Positions 52,218-61,831 are shown, counted from the stretch's first letter. The stretch: 64,000 nt of DNA from UBA4732 sp963823075 (GCA_963823075.1 CAWGKE010000021.1:146084-210083); one strand, 5' to 3'. The notes: a model not told the origin generated them from the letters alone. Program-made: numbers and translations.

Positions 52218-53315
52218 TCACGGCGTACTTCCTTCCGAAAGGAGCTTCTGTCGCGCCTTCGTGCGTAGGATTGCTCGCAGCCGGTCCTGCTCGGCCAGTT
52301 CCCATCGCAGGCCAAGCCGGCCCGCTTTTCCAATGCGCCCGGCCTCCTCGAAGGCGGCATATCGCTGCGATGCAAACCAGGCGTCACGCGCTATTTGCAT
52401 CTGGGTGTCGTGCTCCTGCCGTGCGGTCGGATCGCCATCGATCATCAGATCCGCCAGGTGTTCCACCAGGTTGACCGTTTGGCCCTTGATTTCACCTTCG
52501 GGGTCGTGGCCAAAAGCCCGCATCAGCTCGCCGACCAGCGCGTCGATGACGATACCGACAACGAGTCCCACGCCGAGGGTTTCGATGGTAGACGCGGCCC
52601 CCGTTCCTAGAATGCCGGTCGATATTCCCAGTTCCGCCGCGACGGCCTCGGTCACACGAAGGACCACTTGGGTGGCGACGTCCATCGCAACGAACGAGAC
52701 CACTTCACGACCAGCGGTCACTCCCAACTCTCTGGACAGCACGGGCACCAGGTCCGCCTCAAGGCGGCGGCATTCGGCCTGGAAGGCGGCGTCGCTGTCG
52801 AGGCTTGCCGGTCTCTTGTCCCGGCCGAGATCGGCGTCGTTAAGGTCGGCGCGGACCCGGACGAGCATGTCGTTCTCCATGCCTTCGAGGTCACTCAGGT
52901 GGCCGCGCACTGCTCGCTCCAGTTCGGCTTGCAGATCCGCGCCAGTGAAAATGTGGCGTCCGAAGGCATCCGACAACTGCTTGCGATGCGCGTCGGCCTC
53001 GCCGATGCCAATCGTTTGCTTGATAAGCGCCCACTTTCCGCCCCAGGACAGCGCCTCTTCGGCGAATCCTCCAGCCCCCTTCTCGCGTTCGCGGAAGAAG
53101 GCACGTAGGGCCGTCAGCCGGCGGTCCCGTGCCGCCGAGGCCTGCCGATCCAGCTCGTCCAGATGCGGCTGAACCTTCGCCCATACCGCGGGCGGCACCT
53201 CCGGCTCGCTGTCGTCGTCCTGATCGATGCAATGGGCTGCAATCGCGATCAGGGTTACGCCCGCCGGCAACACGAGCCAGCAGAAAAGCGCCCTACGAGA
53301 AATGCGGTTACGCAC
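52218..53315 (-). CDS. Hypothetical membrane protein
   Basis: A 365-residue protein from ATG 53315. A signal-anchor helix (FCWLVLPAGVTLIAIAAHCI) starts it, then a long charged coiled region (about 40-260; QPHLDELDRQASAARDRRLT) with a second hydrophobic segment (STIETLGVGLVVGIVIDALV). The rest is amphipathic and ends in TKARQKLLSEGSTP. It resembles no named family to me. It sits next to the previous gene in the same direction, so it may be co-expressed. Confidence 0.6.
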   Translation of the reverse strand: MRNRISRRALFCWLVLPAGVTLIAIAAHCIDQDDDSEPEVPPAVWAKVQPHLDELDRQASAARDRRLTALRAFFREREKGAGGFAEEALSWGGKWALIKQTIGIGEADAHRKQLSDAFGRHIFTGADLQAELERAVRGHLSDLEGMENDMLVRVRADLNDADLGRDKRPASLDSDAAFQAECRRLEADLVPVLSRELGVTAGREVVSFVAMDVATQVVLRVTEAVAAELGISTGILGTGAASTIETLGVGLVVGIVIDALVGELMRAFGHDPEGEIKGQTVNLVEHLADLMIDGDPTARQEHDTQMQIARDAWFASQRYAAFEEAGRIGKAGRLGLRWELAEQDRLRAILRTKARQKLLSEGSTP

Positions 53316-53339
53316 AGCGCTGCTCCTTTTCCAAGGGGG

Positions 53340-53666
53340 TTAACAGAACGAGGCCACACAAGCCCGGCTGAGAAAGGCGAGGCCCACTCCGAGTGGGAGT
53401 CCAGTCACCAGCCGGCGGATGCGGTTACTGCGATAAGGGCCGACCATCTGAAAGAAAACGTCGGCGCCTGCCGGAACGACGCACGAACCGCCGAGCAGCC
53501 CAAGCAGCAGCGGCGATCCCGCGAGCGGCTGGAGGCAGAAAAGCATCATGCATCCAGCGAACACGCCTACCATCATGGCGCTACAGCGCCAACACAAGGG
53601 GGAGGTGAAGCCCCAGGATCGGGGGGCTTCTCTCCCGCACAGGCAATCCCGACCGATGTGAAACAT
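53340..53666 (-). CDS. DUF2085-like membrane protein
   Basis: A 108-residue protein from ATG 53666. The N-terminal part has the Cys pattern of DUF2085 (FHIGRDCLCGREAPRSWGF then PLCWRCSAMMVG), a middle hydrophobic stretch (LFCLQPLAGSPLLLGLLGGS) and PAGADVFFQMVGPYRSNRIRR followed by LVTGLPLGVGLAFLS, the family's D-x-x-Q..SNxxR-xxTG end. The role is unknown; some members are redox-related by their Cys. It lies 6 bp after a 25-residue membrane peptide gene. Confidence 0.7.
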   Translation of the reverse strand: MFHIGRDCLCGREAPRSWGFTSPLCWRCSAMMVGVFAGCMMLFCLQPLAGSPLLLGLLGGSCVVPAGADVFFQMVGPYRSNRIRRLVTGLPLGVGLAFLSRACVASFC

Positions 53667-53671
53667 GGTGG

Positions 53672-53749
53672 TTATTTCCCGTTACTACAGCAGCAGGCGA
53701 AGAGGCACATCGCAACGACGATGCACAGGATCAGACTGAAAGGGTCCAT
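53672..53749 (-). CDS. 25-residue cysteine-rich membrane peptide
   Basis: ATG 53749 follows GGAGA at a good spacing and opens MDPFSLILCIVVAMCLFACC followed by CSNGK and a TAA stop at 53672. It is a hydrophobic, Cys-rich peptide, probably a small single-pass membrane protein. It is not long enough to be found by length-based prediction. The next gene (DUF2085-like, also Cys-containing) starts 6 bp later, so the two should be co-translated. Function unknown. Confidence 0.5.
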   Translation of the reverse strand: MDPFSLILCIVVAMCLFACCCSNGK

Positions 53750-53810
53750 GTGTTTCTCCAACACGAGAACAGGGTTGAAAGGGCATTCCTGCCCAACAGG
53801 GCCTCCATGC

Positions 53811-54131
53811 CTATATTTCCATGCCGCGGCTCTGCTCGACTTCCGGCTGCTTCATGGCCTCGATGGGCAGGCCGTGGTCGGGCGCCTTCTCATCCGGCGT
53901 GTACTGGCCCGGCCCGTAGGGCACGAACGCCGACCCGTTGAAAAGGGCGGAGGCCGTTTCCATCTGGCCCTGCACGCCGAGGCGACCCAACTCGGAACCG
54001 ATGTCGCTCAGGATGTTGCTGAGGGTCAGGCCCGGGGCGATGGCCTGCACGACATCCTTCACGGCTTCGAGCATCCCCATCGGTTCGGGTCCCTTCAGGA
54101 TCTCAGACAGTTTCTGTGTTTCTTTCGACAC
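53811..54131 (-). CDS. Hypothetical protein
   Basis: A 106-residue protein starting at GTG 54131, with GGAGAGA upstream, reading SKETQKLSEILKGPEPMGML and EAVKDVVQAIAPGLTLSNIL. The C-terminal part is Pro/Asp-rich (GPGQYTPDEKAPDHGLPIEA). It has no recognised domain. It is the first gene after the TraG-like pseudogene in the minus-strand run. Confidence 0.5.
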   Translation of the reverse strand: MSKETQKLSEILKGPEPMGMLEAVKDVVQAIAPGLTLSNILSDIGSELGRLGVQGQMETASALFNGSAFVPYGPGQYTPDEKAPDHGLPIEAMKQPEVEQSRGMEI

Positions 54132-54364
54132 GGGTCTCTCCTTCACATGGGCCGCGGGCGATGTTTTCTGTCGGGCTGCCGCCGGGGCCTGGATTGGCCT
54201 CACAGCGGGGGGCATACGACCGTGCGTCGCAACTCCCTACGACTGAACAACGCCCAACCCATAGAACTGCGCCACGGATTTCCACAGCCACCCTTACTTT
54301 CAGGAAACTGCTTGACATGCTGCATAGAGCAGCACGCTCGGCCGCACATTCCCTGCACTGGGCA

Positions 54365-56139
54365 TCACTTGGGCTGCCACAGCGTAGGGGCCGCGGCCGG
54401 AATCTCCACGATCTGGTACTTCTTGTTCACGGCGAGCGAGATGAACACGGCCCATCCCCGACGAAATAGCAGCATGACCGTCGCCTGGACAAAACCTCTC
54501 ACTGCAGGCCAGAACTTGCCGGCCCTTTTCTTGAACCCGGCCTCGTAATAGCGGACTAGCGTGGTCCAAATGGGCGGCACGCCAGGCGTGAAGACGATGG
54601 CGATACGCGGATCGAGGTTCATGACCTCACTGGGCTGGAGCAATTCCCGACCAGACTGCTGCCAATTGTCGTTGCTGCTCCTGCCGCTGGAGTGGGTGGC
54701 TGACCCTCCGCCCTGGCCTTGTTGCGATGAAGTCTGATAGGACGTGCCGGTGCCGCCGCTGGATAGATAATTGTCGATTTTCCCAAGCGTTCGCTGACAT
54801 ACTTCGCGGTCTCATTGTCGTTCACGCCAGCGTATATCTGGGACACGTTGCTCAAGAACGTGGTCTCCTGGCCGTTGGGGCAGAGCTTCTTGATCTGGCC
54901 GAAGGACTGGAATAGAAAAGCAGTCGGACTCCGTATCCTCTGTATTTGTCCACGGCGTCATCGATTACGTCCATGTGGCCCAGCGAAGCGGCCTCGTCCA
55001 GAATCACACTGCACAATGTTCTTTTCCTGAAGGCCACCGCGAACCACGGCACGCAGCAAGGAGGCGATCCACATCCGGAGCAACGCCGTGTTGGACTTCA
55101 TGAGTTCCGGGGGGATGATCAGAAACACGGTCACGGCCTTCTCGAAGCCTGCCGGGTCGAAGCTGCTGGTGTTTTTGGTGCTGTCGTATATCGCCGGCGT
55201 ATCAAGGAAGCAGAGGTGCCGGTTCGTGGTCGTCAAGACGCCGAGTTAAGTTCCTTATCCTTGAAGTGCGTCAGCTGATGGCCAAGCCGTGCAAGCAGTC
55301 CATCCCACACGGTCGATTCGCACATCAACCTGATCGCCGCCTCCATCTTCCTCGTGTCGGTAAGGAGATCGCGAACCGCTTGCAGGTTCCTGTCCTTCGG
55401 CTCGGCGAAGGCAACGACCACTGCGATCATCGCGGTGATCCACACCTCGGCGGAGTCGTTCCAGTGCGGGTCTTTCTCCTGTCCCGTCCTGATGACGAGG
55501 GCGTTGGCCAGGGCACGGCATTCGTCGATAACCAATGGCGAGTCCGGGTCGATGAAGTCCAGCGGGTTGAACGTGTCGGGCGTCTGCGTCACGCTTTTGA
55601 ACGGGTCGAGAAGGACGATCTCGTTCCCCATCTTCTGCCGCGCCGTGCGCAGTAATCCGGGCGTTTTCCCCCTTGTAATCCAGAACGATCATGGAGTCTG
55701 GGCAGGTCAGAAGGTGAGGAATGACCAACTACACGCCTTTTCCACCCCTGTTGGAATAAACCACATATGTACGGCATTGTTCAGCCGCACCAGTTTGCGT
55801 ATGGGCGTCTGATAGCGGCGCAGGAACTGCTCGCAGGCAACATGCGAGGGAACCGATGGGTCAAAAAGGGCTTTCGCAGCCGCCAGCGGGCCGATACGTG
55901 TACTCGGTAGTCCCCACGATGAGGCCGTTCCCACCACCTACCATTCCTTGCGCCCGCAGGTCGCTGATACCACTCCACCTCGCGGTCCCGAAAGCGTGCC
56001 AGGAGCCGCGTTTCCTGCACAGTGGGATCAGGATCGCGGCACCGACCGCCAGCCACACCCACGGATACATGAGGGCGATCAGGACGACGCAGTAGACGGC
56101 CAGCAGGACGCTGGCGATCAGCATGAATCGAGTAAGCAT
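54365..56139 (-). pseudogene. TraG/VirD4-family conjugation coupling protein, multiply frameshifted
   Basis: Fragments in several frames along 56139-54365 together spell a coupling protein: N-terminal membrane helices (FMLIASVLLAVYCVVLIALM, YPWVWLAVGAAILIPLCRKR), HAFGTARWSGISDLRAQGMV, a damaged Walker A near 55740-55755, VIPHLLTCPDSMIVLDYKGEN, LLDPFKSVTQTPDTFNPLDF, SVILDEAASLGHMDVIDDAV (Walker B region), and VSQIYAGVNDNETAKYVSER. At least five frame changes and a likely stop near the Walker A occur in 1.8 kb. It is a decayed coupling-protein gene, evidence that the element was once conjugative. Confidence 0.82.
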
Positions 56140-56176
56140 GGGAGTAGCCTTTCAGGGGGCGATGGGTGTGTGGGCC

Positions 56177-56383
56177 TTAGTTCCGGCTCGGTGTTGTATT
56201 CCGCTGCACCTGCTCCTCCTGGATGCAGGGTGCCGCCACGATCTTCCGCCTCCGACCCGCCGCGATCTTTCGGCGCATCCTTCGGATGCAGTCCCAGGCG
56301 ACGAAGACAGGACCGAAGCCGAAGACGACGCAGTAGGTCGCGGCAGCGATGGCCATGAGGCCGTAGATGATCCAGTGATCCAT
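56177..56383 (-). CDS. Small membrane protein of the conjugative block
   Basis: A 68-residue protein from ATG 56383, behind AAGGAAAAGGG. It has one or two hydrophobic segments (HWIIYGLMAIAAATYCVVFG) and an Arg/Lys-rich tail (CIRRMRRKIAAGRRRKIVAA). The shape is common in small conjugation-associated proteins. No family is recognisable. It is followed at 56139 by the TraG-like pseudogene. Confidence 0.5.
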   Translation of the reverse strand: MDHWIIYGLMAIAAATYCVVFGFGPVFVAWDCIRRMRRKIAAGRRRKIVAAPCIQEEQVQRNTTPSRN

Positions 56384-56487
56384 GTGACCCTTTTCCTTTC
56401 GTTGAGTTACGCATTGAGTGATGGGGTGCCGCTTCACCGTAAGGCTGCGGTGGCAGGGCGAAAGCCCTGCCGTTACCACCCCGGTAT

Positions 56488-57312
56488 TTAGCCCTTCGCC
56501 TTCGCCTTGTCGGCCAGGACGCGAACCACGGTCTTGGAATCGAGTCCCTGGTCAATGGCCCGCTTCAGCTCGGCAGTCAGGTCCTTCATGGCGTCGATGG
56601 CGAGTTCCAGGGTGATCCCTTCGCCGGTGAACTGCACCGCAACGCCGCTCGGCAAGGCACAGCGGAGCCGGGCAACCTTCACCGTGGCGGTGGTGCCGTT
56701 GCGTTTCTTCCGCCCGGCCTGCTCGATGGTGTCCCGGCTGGCACCCGACAATTTGAGGGCCAGCAGCGCGGACTGGTCCTCGGGCGATTCGAGCTTGCTC
56801 GCGGCATAGCAGTCGCTGATACCGACCTTGCCCTCTTTCAGTGCCTCTTGCCACGCCGTGCTGCACTTCGAGGGACTGAGCAGCCGCGTCACCATGCTGG
56901 GATCGAGGTTGAGGTGGTCAGCGAGGTCTTTCATCTGCCATGTCGGGTTCAGGCACATCACTTCTGAGCAGGCCAGCCACTTTTCGTATCCGGATAAGTC
57001 GGCTCTGTGCATGTTTTCGGTAAGCTGGATCAGGCGTATTTCGCTGTCCGACATCGGGCGGTCGGTGATGATGACCTGAAGGGCGGCGAGGCCCACCAGC
57101 CTGGCGGCCAGGAGGCGGCGGTGCCCCCACAGCACCGTGCCGTCCGGCTTCGCCCCCACGGGCTGGAGCTGGCCGAGGGACTTCATGGACTCGCCCAGCC
57201 GCCGCAGATCGTCATCGTCGTAATTCTTGCGGACCTGCGGGGCCAGGATGAACCAGGCCAGCGGCTTGGTGGCGATCTGAGAACCGCCCGGCGAGACCGC
57301 CGTGGCGACCAT
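56488..57312 (-). CDS. ParB/RepB/Spo0J-family partition-like protein
   Basis: A 274-residue protein from ATG 57312; the frame opens further upstream but that sequence is Leu-rich and probably not coding. The ParB-like nuclease core is VRKNYDDDDLRRLGESMKSL and QPVGAKPDGTVLWGHRRLLA, then LIQLTENMHRADLSGYEKW. A helix-turn-helix follows (LADHLNLDPSMVTRLLSPS), with CYAASKLESPEDQSALLALK. Proteins of this type act in partition or in element-specific regulation. No ParA gene is adjacent. Confidence 0.82.
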   Translation of the reverse strand: MVATAVSPGGSQIATKPLAWFILAPQVRKNYDDDDLRRLGESMKSLGQLQPVGAKPDGTVLWGHRRLLAARLVGLAALQVIITDRPMSDSEIRLIQLTENMHRADLSGYEKWLACSEVMCLNPTWQMKDLADHLNLDPSMVTRLLSPSKCSTAWQEALKEGKVGISDCYAASKLESPEDQSALLALKLSGASRDTIEQAGRKKRNGTTATVKVARLRCALPSGVAVQFTGEGITLELAIDAMKDLTAELKRAIDQGLDSKTVVRVLADKAKAKG

Positions 57313-57454
57313 GCCGAGGAAGACGACCCACGGCAGGCAGAGGCTGACCACGAGACAGAAACGCGGAAATGGACATTGGACTTCTCTCCTTCTCGGCCAT
57401 GCCCCGAGCGCGGCGGCGTGCCGCACGCGACGTTGCCGGGGCAGGAACAGTGTG

Positions 57455-58084
57455 TCACTCAACTCGGGTAAATAGCCGATTGCATTTCAGGCACTCGGCG
57501 CGGAAGTCGGCGATGGCGACGCGGACGTTGGTGCAACCGCACGACCATTTCTTGAGCTTCGATTCGCCCCGCTGCGGAGGTTTCACGGTCAGTTCGGGGA
57601 CCGCCGGGACCACGATCCCCTGTTCCCGCAGCAGGTCCATGAACGGGCTCTCGGGCGCGTACTGCGTATAGCCCTGTCCCGTCACGATCAGGCCGAACCC
57701 GGCGGCATGCTTCTGGTACTGGACGTTGTGATAGTTGTTGCGGCCCGGCTTGCCGTGGATCTGCTGCCACAGGTGCAGGTGCTCGTGCAACAAGGTCCCC
57801 AGCACTCGCCACCACTGGCCATCAGCGCGGCAGCGTTCAATATGTCGGGTGCTGATAGCGATTTCGTTTTGCAAGCCGAACCGGTTGAATCCGCAGTCAT
57901 AGTGACCCAGCGTGGTGATACGTAATGCGGACAGACGCAGGGCCGGCAGCGGGATTTCGAGTTTAAACTGCAAACGGAACAATTCGCCCCAGCGGTGCAG
58001 CTCGGCGGCGACGGTTTGCATATTCCAACCCTGGGCCGCCTGCTGGTGGTCGGTCAACGCCTGGTAAACCATGTTGTCACTCAT
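57455..58084 (-). CDS. SprT-like zinc metalloprotease-family protein
   Basis: A 209-residue protein from ATG 58084. The catalytic zinc site is LLHEHLHLWQQIHG (H-E-x-x-H), with a later His in VQYQKHAAGFG. The N-terminal region is LHRWGELFRLQFKLEIPLPA. The C-terminus is a zinc ribbon (KKWSCGCTNVRVAIADFRAE then CLKCN). SprT-like proteins occur on many mobile elements; their role there is unclear. It opens in the same direction as the ParB-like gene. Confidence 0.82.
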   Translation of the reverse strand: MSDNMVYQALTDHQQAAQGWNMQTVAAELHRWGELFRLQFKLEIPLPALRLSALRITTLGHYDCGFNRFGLQNEIAISTRHIERCRADGQWWRVLGTLLHEHLHLWQQIHGKPGRNNYHNVQYQKHAAGFGLIVTGQGYTQYAPESPFMDLLREQGIVVPAVPELTVKPPQRGESKLKKWSCGCTNVRVAIADFRAECLKCNRLFTRVE

Positions 58085-58226
58085 GCTGCACCTCGCCCGC
58101 CAGCGCGTCGCAATGCGACCGCGGGCAATTGATCGTTCGGGTTGTTTGATGGCCGCTTCGGGCGAGCGGTAGGTCTGTACCTACAACGCACGCGCTTGTC
58201 CGGGTACTGCGCAGCACCGCGTTTTT

Positions 58227-58934
58227 TCAGAACTCGCGGGAGAGCCGCTTGAATATCGTCCCGAAACTGCCGATTGCGTTATCGTGCCGACGCCGGATCG
58301 TGGCCTCGCCGACATGCAGCAGATCGGCGGATGGCCGCCGCTCAGCCCCTCGAAATACACGGCATCGATCAATCCTGATCGTCCGGGGGCAACTGCTGCA
58401 CGGCCTTGAGAACGAGTTCTCGCTCACGCGGGTCGAGCGACGATGTCGAGGCCGACGGCACCTGGTCGGGGTGGGTCAGGGAGTACCATGCGCTTCCGGC
58501 GCAGGAGCGACATGGTGGCGTTGCCGGGCGACGATGTAGACCCATTGGCGCCAGGCGGCGGGGTGCATGTTCTCTGGCGGTAGTTTCATCCTGTCATGCA
58601 GGTCACCGCAGATCGCATCGATGCCGGCATCCTCGGCTTGCTCCACACCACGACGCACGAAATACTCGGGGTAGCCCTCCGTTCAGCAGCCGGTACTTCG
58701 CCATTCTCAGCGCGACCTGGAGGTCGTCGTACAGCTTCTTCTGGAGCTCGTCGGACGGCTTCTCCTTTCTGGGCGGCTGGCGGGGGAGCGTCGTCGGGCC
58801 GCTCGGGACTGTGCCGTGGGTCCAGCGGCGAGGGCGGCATCGTCGCCGGGTGGTCGTCGTCAGGCTGGCCCTTCTTGGCGGGCCAGCTCGGTCGCGGCGT
58901 TCTTTCGTCCGGACCGCGGAAATGAATCCTTCAT
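58227..58934 (-). pseudogene. Sigma-70-family-like factor, frameshifted
   Basis: Fragments in three frames resemble a short sigma factor: PRKEKPSDELQKKLYDDLQV then ALRMAKYRLLNGG, a middle part (QAEDAGIDAICGDLHDRM), and a region-4-like end split by shifts (ERELVLKAVQQLPPDDQD, LIDAVYFEGLS, ADLLHVGEATIRRRHDNAIG). The pattern LVLKAVQQLPPDDQD..AVYFEGLS is typical of sigma region 4. At least two shifts are present. ATG 58934 is a possible start. I treat it as inactive, but its family assignment is moderate. Confidence 0.6.
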
Positions 58935-58984
58935 GGGTGTCTTCCTTCGTTTTGTAATGGACAAAGCACGGCCGTAGGCGCACC

Positions 58985-59749
58985 CCGGAAGGGTCGCCGG
59001 TTTTGCCGGAAACTTTGTCGGTGTCAGGTGTTAAATCAGAAGCCCGTCATGCCAGGGGTCAGCGGCTCTTTCATGCCCGCTGACCGAGGAACAGGGAGTT
59101 CGGGCTTGTGTCCATCCATGGACAGTGCGTGAGCGCCGCTTTCTTCGCTGGTGTCTACCAGTTATTTGACTGGGCACAAAAAATTTCCGTTAACCGCCGC
59201 AATAGTCGCATCTGTCTCGTACCCGTCGCTCGATCAGCCCGACTGGCAACTGTCTCCCTCGCTTACATTGTTCGGGGTGCCCGTCAGCCGCTCCTGCTTC
59301 CAGTGTTGGGGCGAACGGACTGATCTAACGCATTACCCATGCGCCACGCTCGCGCATCTCACGCTTGCGGCTGGTTTTGCGCCGTTGCGGATGCTTTTTC
59401 CAGACCGTTTTTCAGCCGTATCGGGAGTCGATGGCCGGCCCCCAGTAGCCGTAAAGATGTTGGCATCGAACATCTTCTCCTCGTTTAGATGAGCCTCGTT
59501 ATGCTCATGCGTTCAGTCAGGCGGCCGAGGCGCTTGCCCTTCCTGTCACACCCATCCCGCTACCATCCCTCGATCCGACACCCGACTGACAACTACCGTT
59601 TCCACTTCCATTGTTGCGGGAGCAGCAGACGCTGCCGCTTCCATTGTTGGCTGGGCGACAGACGGGCTGACTCGTTATGGATCGCCAGTCTAGCGCACAA
59701 CCGACGCCAGCACAGGGGGTTGCGCCATTTCCGCAGCGGTTTCAAGAGA
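58985..59749. other. Region without a recognised gene
   Basis: About 765 bp with short frames on both strands and no family resemblance. It contains loosely repeated phrases such as CTTCCA(T/G)TGTTG and CCGTCAGCC/GGCTGACTC, which may reflect decayed tandem structure. I see no tRNA, terminator or promoter that I would defend. Base use is mixed. It probably represents degenerate mobile DNA. Confidence 0.45.
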
Positions 59750-59764
59750 TGGTCTTGTCCTCTT

Positions 59765-60570
59765 TCACCAGCGAAATGAAGAACTCATACTCAGTTTCTT
59801 TGCTGCTGCTGGGGCGGGCAACGCATGAGCGGCTGCGGCCAGACATTTGCCGTATTCTTTGACATAGAAAGGGTTTATAAACAGGCTGCGATGCCGGCCC
59901 AGGGTCGCAGAGTGCCGCTCCGGCGTGCCCAAGGTGCGTTTCGGATCGACGGAGCCGATGCAGCCGTGGATCTTGCCCTGGTGGTCAAGCATCTTGCCGC
60001 TTTCACGATGCACGGCGCGCCAGATAGCCACAATTTATCGCCGAGGAGATAGCCCTTGAGGAACGACCGGCCCCTGTGCGTCTTCATGAACAGCTCGACA
60101 GCCGCCTACTTCATGGCCTCGCTGCTGAAGATCTTGGCGATGATGCACTCCATCTCGCCGAGGTTGACCCTCGTCTATCAGCCATGAATTCCACGCGACC
60201 AGCGCGTCGGCCCCGGCGATCAGCCCCGTCAGCCGGGCGATGCGGCGCACAGCGACAGCCGGGCTAGGTTCAGGCCGTGGTAGGTGATCGTCAGGCCGTC
60301 GCCGACCGACGGTTTGAGCCGGCAAGATGGAATTGCTGCTGACGACTTCTGCCCTGGAGCGCCAAAGGCCCCAAACAACTCGATTGACCCGATCTTCGTC
60401 TTGGAAGGTCGGCCATGCCTTCCGGCTGGCTGCCCTCCCTGCTTTCTTCCCCTGCCAGCCCCACACCGCCGGGCCAAGTAACCAACCAAGGCCGTTGGCC
60501 ACGCCAGCGTCATCTATCACCTCGCATCCTGGATAGACGGCATCCAAGCGGTTTCTGCTGGGAGGAGCCG
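59765..60570 (-). pseudogene. Acyl-CoA dehydrogenase family gene, 3' part decayed
   Basis: Several frames on the minus strand read conserved pieces of a planctomycete acyl-CoA dehydrogenase: IGSIELFGAFGAPGQKSSAA, GDGLTITYHGLNLARLSLCA, LTGLIAGADALVAWNSWLID, ECIIAKIFSSEAMK, MKTHRGRSFLKGYLLGDKLW and LFINPFYVKEYGKCLAAA. The pieces occur in the order expected for the enzyme's middle and C-terminal parts but change frame several times, with insertions. The 5' part is absent. It is inactive and unrelated to the surrounding mobile genes. The identification is by motif memory, so moderately certain. Confidence 0.6.
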
Positions 60571-60593
60571 AAACCCTCTGGTGCAGTGCGAGG

Positions 60594-60615
60594 CAACCGA
60601 GCTGTGCCTATCCGG
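60594..60615 (+). repeat. Direct repeat flanking the VapBC pair (left copy)
   Basis: 22 bp CAACCGAGCTGTGCCTATCC-GG match 61544-61565 with two C/T differences. The pair brackets the toxin-antitoxin genes at about 1 kb spacing. It could be a remnant of the recombination that brought the module, or unrelated repeat sequence. Confidence 0.5.
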
Positions 60616-60736
60616 GAACGACGGAGCAGGTCTCAGTGAAAAGAAATTGCAGGCTCTTGTGGCGTGGGAAGTGCGGGACACGCGAACGATTTCAACGGTG
60701 TCGCCGTTTAATTTACTTAAGAGCGAAGACCATTCC

Positions 60737-61120
60737 TCAGCGGATCACCTCGACCACGACCCTGACATCTGCCTTCGCCCACAGGCAGTCGGCGGTCAGC
60801 ACAGTCAGCCCCTTCTTCAGCCCCAGCGCCAGGCATGCACGGTCCCCAAGCGAGAGTCCCAGCCGGCGTGTTGCAGGCCGGAGCGAGGCAGCAACATATG
60901 CCAGGTCCGCGTCGAAGGCGACGACATCGATGGGCTGCCGCGACATGATCTCGACTGCCTTTTCCATCGGCACACCGCGCTCCAGCATTTTGGCCACGAC
61001 CTCCGAGGCATTGACCGCCGAGATTTGGGCCTCGTGCAGATGGCGATTCACCTTATCTTCGCCCGGCTCGCGGAACAGGGCCGCGAGTAGAGCGGAAGCG
61101 TCAAGGACGACGCTACTCAC
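60737..61120 (-). CDS. vapC: VapC-like PIN-domain toxin
   Basis: A 127-residue PIN-domain RNase from GTG 61120 (SSVVLDASALLAALFREPGE). Acidic residues are in LDASA (first Asp), NASEVVAKMLERG and SLGDRACLALGLK, plus a late Asp in VLTADCLWAK. It overlaps the antitoxin stop (61113) by 8 bp. Type II toxins of this family cleave RNA and are held in check by the paired antitoxin. An upstream in-frame start at 61171 is less likely. Confidence 0.88.
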   Translation of the reverse strand: MSSVVLDASALLAALFREPGEDKVNRHLHEAQISAVNASEVVAKMLERGVPMEKAVEIMSRQPIDVVAFDADLAYVAASLRPATRRLGLSLGDRACLALGLKKGLTVLTADCLWAKADVRVVVEVIR

Positions 61121-61382
61121 GCTCAGCTTCTTTGCGCCGCTCGCGGAGCAACTCGTCCACGATGCTTTCACCGGGTTTGGAGAATTGGGCCAGATACTCC
61201 TGGGCTTCCTTGAGCGCCTGCTCCGCCGTCGTGATATGGATGCCCCGGTCGTCCACCTCGACGATTACCTCGTCGCCCTGGCCGATGCCGAGGCGCTGCC
61301 GCGAGGCCGCGGGGATGAGGACCCGGCCCGCCGAATCAACGCGGGCACGGAAGGTTTCATGATTCTTGTCGAGGGACAACAT
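61113..61382 (-). CDS. vapB: AbrB/MazE-type antitoxin of the VapBC pair
   Basis: An 89-residue protein from ATG 61382. The N-terminal swapped-hairpin DNA-binding domain is typical: FRARVDSAGRVLIPAASRQR and LGIGQGDEVIVEVDDRGIHI. The C-terminal tail (ALKEAQEYLAQFSKPGESIV) is the toxin-binding part. It overlaps the VapC start by 8 bp. The pair is flanked by imperfect direct repeats at 60594 and 61544. Confidence 0.88.
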   Translation of the reverse strand: MLSLDKNHETFRARVDSAGRVLIPAASRQRLGIGQGDEVIVEVDDRGIHITTAEQALKEAQEYLAQFSKPGESIVDELLRERRKEAERE

Positions 61383-61831
61383 GCACGTAATACAGATTTG
61401 AGGTTATGCTATTTCTACGTTGCCATAGTTCACCGGATATGTCAACTCATATCAATCTGTCAAGATTCTATTATTTGCCACATGTCTAACCTTAATGCAT
61501 CCCCCCATTTATTCGCCGTTTGACAATCCCTATTTGTAGGTCACAACCGAGCCGCGCCTATCCGGCGACGGGGCACTCTTCGCCGGGAGGGTTGCGGTGC
61601 AGCCAGCCCTGGAGTGTCTTTATGGGCGTGGCAGAGGGATCTTGCCGCAATGCAATAAACGCGGCAAATGGCTCTCAGTGCCTTTCTCCGAGACATTTGA
61701 GTGCCAATTATGATATAATGTTCTAAATAGAGAGAACCGGCCGACTGACTTGGGGTATGGCACTATTGAGCTTATCGCCAAAGACTTGGTACGGTTTGAA
61801 TGCGGGACGTACGACAGAGAGGGACCTTGAT
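61383..61831. other. Low-GC intergenic region with direct repeat and promoter-like site
   Basis: A roughly 450-bp region between vapB and the AlpA-like gene. It holds the right copy of the flanking repeat (61544-61565) and a TGATATAAT extended -10-like sequence at 61711-61719, about 110 bp before the AlpA start. No open frame looks coding. It is noticeably less G+C-rich than the rest of the window. Confidence 0.45.
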
